A DNA stretch of 64,000 nucleotides from Lottia gigantea (lineage: Eukaryota; Mollusca; Gastropoda; Lottiidae), in contig NW_008710427.1 in the NCBI RefSeq assembly GCF_000327385.1, positions 124,001-188,000 of the forward strand, written 5' to 3'. Within the stretch, counting starts at the first letter, position 1. Each line of letters opens with the position of its first letter. Below are positions 62,501 through 64,000 of the stretch, piece after piece. The position numbers were made by a program, and so were the translations under genes. The notes beneath the pieces are model-generated. The model was not told the origin of the DNA and ran no database searches. It worked only from the letters and a program-made list of their open reading frames with translations.

Positions 62501-63142
62501 TTGAATTATCTGAATCAACTACCAAGCTATAGTCATCTAATTCACTAAAATTATAAGACTGATCTTTATGTGTTGATTTGACAGTGGACTTAAATCCTAC
62601 AGACTGTTTTGTTGTTGAACTTCTTGTGAATCTATTTGTGGTATCTCGTAACCCCTTTCTTATCACATCTGAATCACTATCCTGCAAATGTAAAAGTTAG
62701 ATTATCAAGCACAGCTAAGGAATAATCCAAAAATAAATTTTTTGGGGAATAGTGCCAGATAAAAACTGTGTGAAGAATAAAAGTGTTATATTTTCAGAGA
62801 ACTGTATCGGCTCAGTGAGTAAAGCACTGCTTAGAAGTATGAGCTTTAATTCTGACATATAACAAGGATCAGGATAATTACCGGTATAGGAATTTATATC
62901 ATTAATAATATGATTAAAGTATACAGACATATCGCCATATATCTAAGGAATGACCTGAACATTATTTCAGTTTGTTGATGTATAAACAGAAAAAACCTGT
63001 GTACACTGTATAAATCCGCATAGCGGATCATGATCTGTTGACCACTATAAAACTACTTACTGAAGAATTAAAATCTTTAAAATTCTTAACTCTTCTTTGA
63101 TATCTATTTTCTTCATTTACTTTCTTTCCTAGAAATTGTTTC
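56346..63142 (-). CDS. HASPIN: Haspin (histone H3 Thr3 kinase), 11 coding exons, 5' end outside window
   Basis: The exons, in order, are 63061-63142, 61110-62681, 59891-60006, 59479-59566, 59204-59289, 58924-58986, 58628-58719, 58322-58395, 57867-58098, 56978-57080 and 56346-56553 (2716 nt, 904 residues in window). All phases agree. The N-terminal half is a disordered, Ser-rich then acidic region. The kinase domain begins near residue 590: Gly loop GEGVYGEVF (599-607), Lys619 in VAIK, the alpha-C segment KTFEEVLPE, the catalytic loop HRDLHIGN (753-760), and DFT (793-795) where typical kinases have DFG, a haspin hallmark (DYT in human). It then has EGEGDYQFDIYRLMK and PYSNIFWLHYLTD. Family knowledge: nuclear mitotic kinase that phosphorylates H3 Thr3 to recruit the chromosomal passenger complex to centromeres. 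Confidence 0.95.
56978..57080 (-). CDS. HASPIN: Haspin exon: activation-segment region
   Basis: ATTATAG|ATGGTG to AATGG|GTTAGT, 103 nt. It encodes GVIIHCNLADDKTLFEGEGD and then YQFDIYRLMKEHN. The true acceptor (TATTATAG) differs by one base from the TATTACAG of the flanking repeat copies. Confidence 0.93.
57081..57716. repeat. 56-bp minisatellite derived from a haspin exon's splice acceptor
   Basis: About 11 units lie directly upstream (on the gene strand) of the exon at 56978-57080. Each unit reads CTATTTGTATTACAG then ATGGTGTTATTATACATTGT and on to AAAACTCTATTTG: the acceptor plus the first roughly 46 nt of that exon. Exon and intron share CTATTTG, a likely microhomology that seeded the duplication. 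The two or three units at the far end (57540-57716) are more diverged. Confidence 0.95.
57867..58098 (-). CDS. HASPIN: Haspin exon: catalytic loop and DFT motif
   Basis: CATTTCAG|TTTGAT to AAAG|GTATTT, 232 nt. It includes FEFEHRDLHIGNVLVKATED and HIFIIDFTMSRLKK. Confidence 0.96.
58322..58395 (-). CDS. HASPIN: Haspin exon: hinge region
   Basis: TTTTCAG|GTATTT to TTTCAG|GTACTG, 74 nt. It encodes IFKDDQLFIVFEFADGGCDL and then SAFQ, like human FKDDQLFIVLEFEFGG. Confidence 0.95.
58628..58719 (-). CDS. HASPIN: Haspin exon
   Basis: ATTTCAG|AGTGGC to ACCAG|GTAACA, 92 nt. It encodes VACVKGCYPKQLLKQWDDYD and then ERKVSENDRP; the family has GSYPPLLLKAWDHY...NDRPDFF. Confidence 0.94.
58924..58986 (-). 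CDS. HASPIN: Haspin small exon
   Basis: TTATTAG|AGAATT to AATAG|GTAGGC, 63 nt. It encodes ELSDLRYNEVYRTDNYCQVN, joining ISQ to the RVACVKG of the next exon. Confidence 0.9.
59204..59289 (-). CDS. HASPIN: Haspin exon: alpha-C region
   Basis: TGTTTAG|ATTATA to TCACA|GTGAGT, 86 nt. It encodes IIPIEGDFKVNDEQQKTFEE and then VLPEVLIS, close to human QKTFEEILPEIIIS. Confidence 0.94.
59479..59566 (-). CDS. HASPIN: Haspin exon: Gly-rich loop and catalytic Lys
   Basis: GTTCTAG|AATGTT to ATTAAG|GTAGGT, 88 nt. It encodes NKCIKIGEGVYGEVFRSS...VAIK. Confidence 0.95.
59891..60006 (-). CDS. HASPIN: Haspin exon leading into the kinase domain
   Basis: TTTTACAG|GAAATG to TTAAA|GTAAGT, 116 nt. It encodes ILSLCQKQKIVSFLECIPL, the segment just before the Gly loop. 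Confidence 0.88.
60079..61010 (+). repeat. Composite dispersed repeat, copy 2 (haspin intron)
   Basis: The left end is AAAGATAGCTTGCGAGGCAA, then AACATATGCCCAC. About four 170-bp modules start CAAGGGCAATAACTC (60306, 60478, 60648, 60816). The right end holds GGACGGACCGACGGACAGG and CATATGGGCGTATAAAAG. The left ATATGCCCAC and right GTGGTCGTAT/ATGGGCGTAT regions are roughly inverted (ATACGCCCA type), which suggests a DNA-transposon derivative. It shows no coding capacity. Confidence 0.8.
61110..62681 (-). CDS. HASPIN: Haspin large N-terminal exon
   Basis: TTTGCAG|GATAGT to TTTGTG|GTAAGT, 524 codons. Low-complexity Ser/Asn-rich sequence with Ser-Pro sites (QLSPSPIS) and a basic KTKKRKKLQ, then a strongly acidic region with two diverged copies of a block holding HSFSIIEEGEEDE and HTFSIIEEDEEE. 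It is poorly conserved in the family, and its assignment rests on frame continuity with the kinase exons. The minus-strand frame 61463-61930 is a shadow of it. Confidence 0.9.
62803..62862 (+). repeat. Possible tRNA-derived SINE fragment
   Basis: TCGGCTCAGTGAGTAAAGCA and then CTGCTTAGAAG resemble the 5' half of a tRNA, including an A-box-like stretch. The B box is degraded (GCTTTAATTCTGAC). It lies in a haspin intron. Confidence 0.25.
63061..63142 (-). CDS. HASPIN: Haspin exon (first seen in window)
   Basis: TTTTATAG|GAAACA to TCTTCA|GTAAGT, 82 nt. The basic segment KQFLGKKVNEENRYQRRVKN continues to FKDFNSS. It joins in frame to DSDSDVIRKG. The 1-base leading phase shows that another coding exon lies further upstream. 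Confidence 0.75.
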
Positions 63143-63177
63143 CTATAAAATAATAATAGATACCATTTTCAAATATG

Positions 63178-64000
63178 AAAAGATAGCTTGCGTTGCAAGG
63201 TAACATACGCCCACTGGCAGCTGTCAGAAATAATAAAACAGTCTTTAGTGACTAAAGTACAAATTTTCTCATATTTAAGAAATTATTTATGCTGAATAAT
63301 TCCACAAACTTTTTAAAATCAATATCAATAACCCAAATACAACAAACAATTAAATCACACAGCTCTAATCAAGGGTAAAAAACTTTTGACGCATGTTTAC
63401 AAAGTCAAGGGCAATAATAAAAATGTTCATCAAAAATATCTCTTGTTAGAACTTGTCTGAGATCTTATCAATTCCAATGATCACACCAAGTTTCATCAGA
63501 ATCGGTTGAAAACTGTGATCAATGATCACACCAAGTTTCATCAGAATTGGTTGAAAACTGTAGCTTCTATTGTGCTCACGAATAAATTTTGACGCGTTTT
63601 TACAAAGTCAAGGGCAATAACTCGAAAACCGTACATCAAAAATGCATCAAGTTAGAACTCGTCCGAGATCTTATCAATTCCAATGATCACAACAAGTTTC
63701 ATCAGAATCGGTTGAAAACTGTAGCTTCAATCCTGCTCACAAACTATTTCCACGCGTTTTAACAAAGTCAAGGGCAATGACTCAAATAGAGAAAAACGTC
63801 AAGTCAGACACGATATTTCAGTGAAAAATTATCCGATCATCACAAAAATCAATAGGGATCATCTTCATAATGACATTGACACACAAAATAAAAATCAAAA
63901 AAATCTGTAAAGAATTGTAGCCTGTAGAGTGAGCACGAGTTGCACAATATAGCTAATAGAGTAAAACGTCAAGTCAGACACGATATTTCTGTGAAAAATT
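63178..64000 (+). repeat. Composite dispersed repeat, copy 3 (runs off window)
   Basis: It has the same left end (AGATAGCTTGCGTTGCAAGG) and CAAGGGCAATAACTC modules as copy 2, with a partial internal duplication at 63480-63550 (ATGATCACACCAAGTTTCAT twice). From 63795 a different roughly 169-bp tandem unit begins (AACGTCAAGTCAGACACGAT at 63795 and 63964). It lies in the haspin intron upstream of the first exon seen. Confidence 0.8.

Noticed and set aside
62803-62862. Functional tRNA gene
   Set aside because: Only the A-box half is recognisable; the B box and 3' acceptor arm do not form, so it is at most a SINE relic.
1-64000. Retroelement, viral or CRISPR-type systems
   Set aside because: Searched by eye for reverse-transcriptase, integrase, transposase and capsid motifs, long terminal repeats, and direct repeats with unique spacers. 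The only regular arrays are head-to-tail minisatellites without spacers.

Overview
The window is AT-rich animal DNA with small exons, GT-AG introns and long non-coding stretches. It is most likely from a gastropod mollusc, perhaps a limpet of the Lottia/Patella type. That placement is an inference. It rests on three conserved animal gene families and on dispersed repeats built around CAAGGGCAATAACTC and CACGTTAAAGATCCC, which I associate with molluscan genomes. No bacterial, viral or retroelement coding region was recognised. One 50-base assembly gap lies inside a satellite array.

Layout. All four genes are on the minus strand, so they read right to left. (1) 0.96-5.94 kb and 23.9-34.1 kb: two tandem Emx/ems homeobox genes, here called emx-A and emx-B. 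Each has three coding exons, an eh1-like GFSID(A/S)LIG motif near the N-terminus, a 173-nt exon 2, and an intron after homeodomain residue 44. (2) 44.6-54.9 kb: a complete sideroflexin-5 gene of 12 coding exons (326 residues) for a mitochondrial inner-membrane carrier. Exon 10 exists in three tandem versions of exactly 86 nt. (3) 56.3-63.1 kb and beyond: the haspin histone H3 Thr3 kinase gene, with 11 coding exons in view and the 5' end outside the window.

The emx genes are developmental regulators standing in a large non-coding landscape (about 6-24 kb and 34-44 kb). The right-hand third holds the two housekeeping-type genes. Nothing links the emx pair functionally to SFXN5 or haspin; their proximity looks like simple synteny.

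Repeats. There are six minisatellites: 44/47 bp at 18.2-20.9 kb, 30 bp at 37.2 kb, 42 bp at 38.1-39.0 kb, 89 bp at 48.4-49.9 kb, about 24 bp at 53.5-54.3 kb, and 56 bp at 57.1-57.7 kb. The 89-bp (SFXN5) and 56-bp (haspin) arrays each amplify the 3' splice site plus the first bases of the adjacent exon, so each gene carries many decoy acceptors next to the true one. Other elements are a 212-bp MITE with TTAA target duplication, a nested fold-back element at 30.8-31.4 kb, and three copies of a composite repeat made of about 150-170 bp modules.

Most notable: the triplicated, frame-enforcing exon 10 of SFXN5, and the two independent splice-acceptor minisatellites. All exon joins were done by eye and checked for phase, length and continuity with known family sequences. 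No expression data were available.
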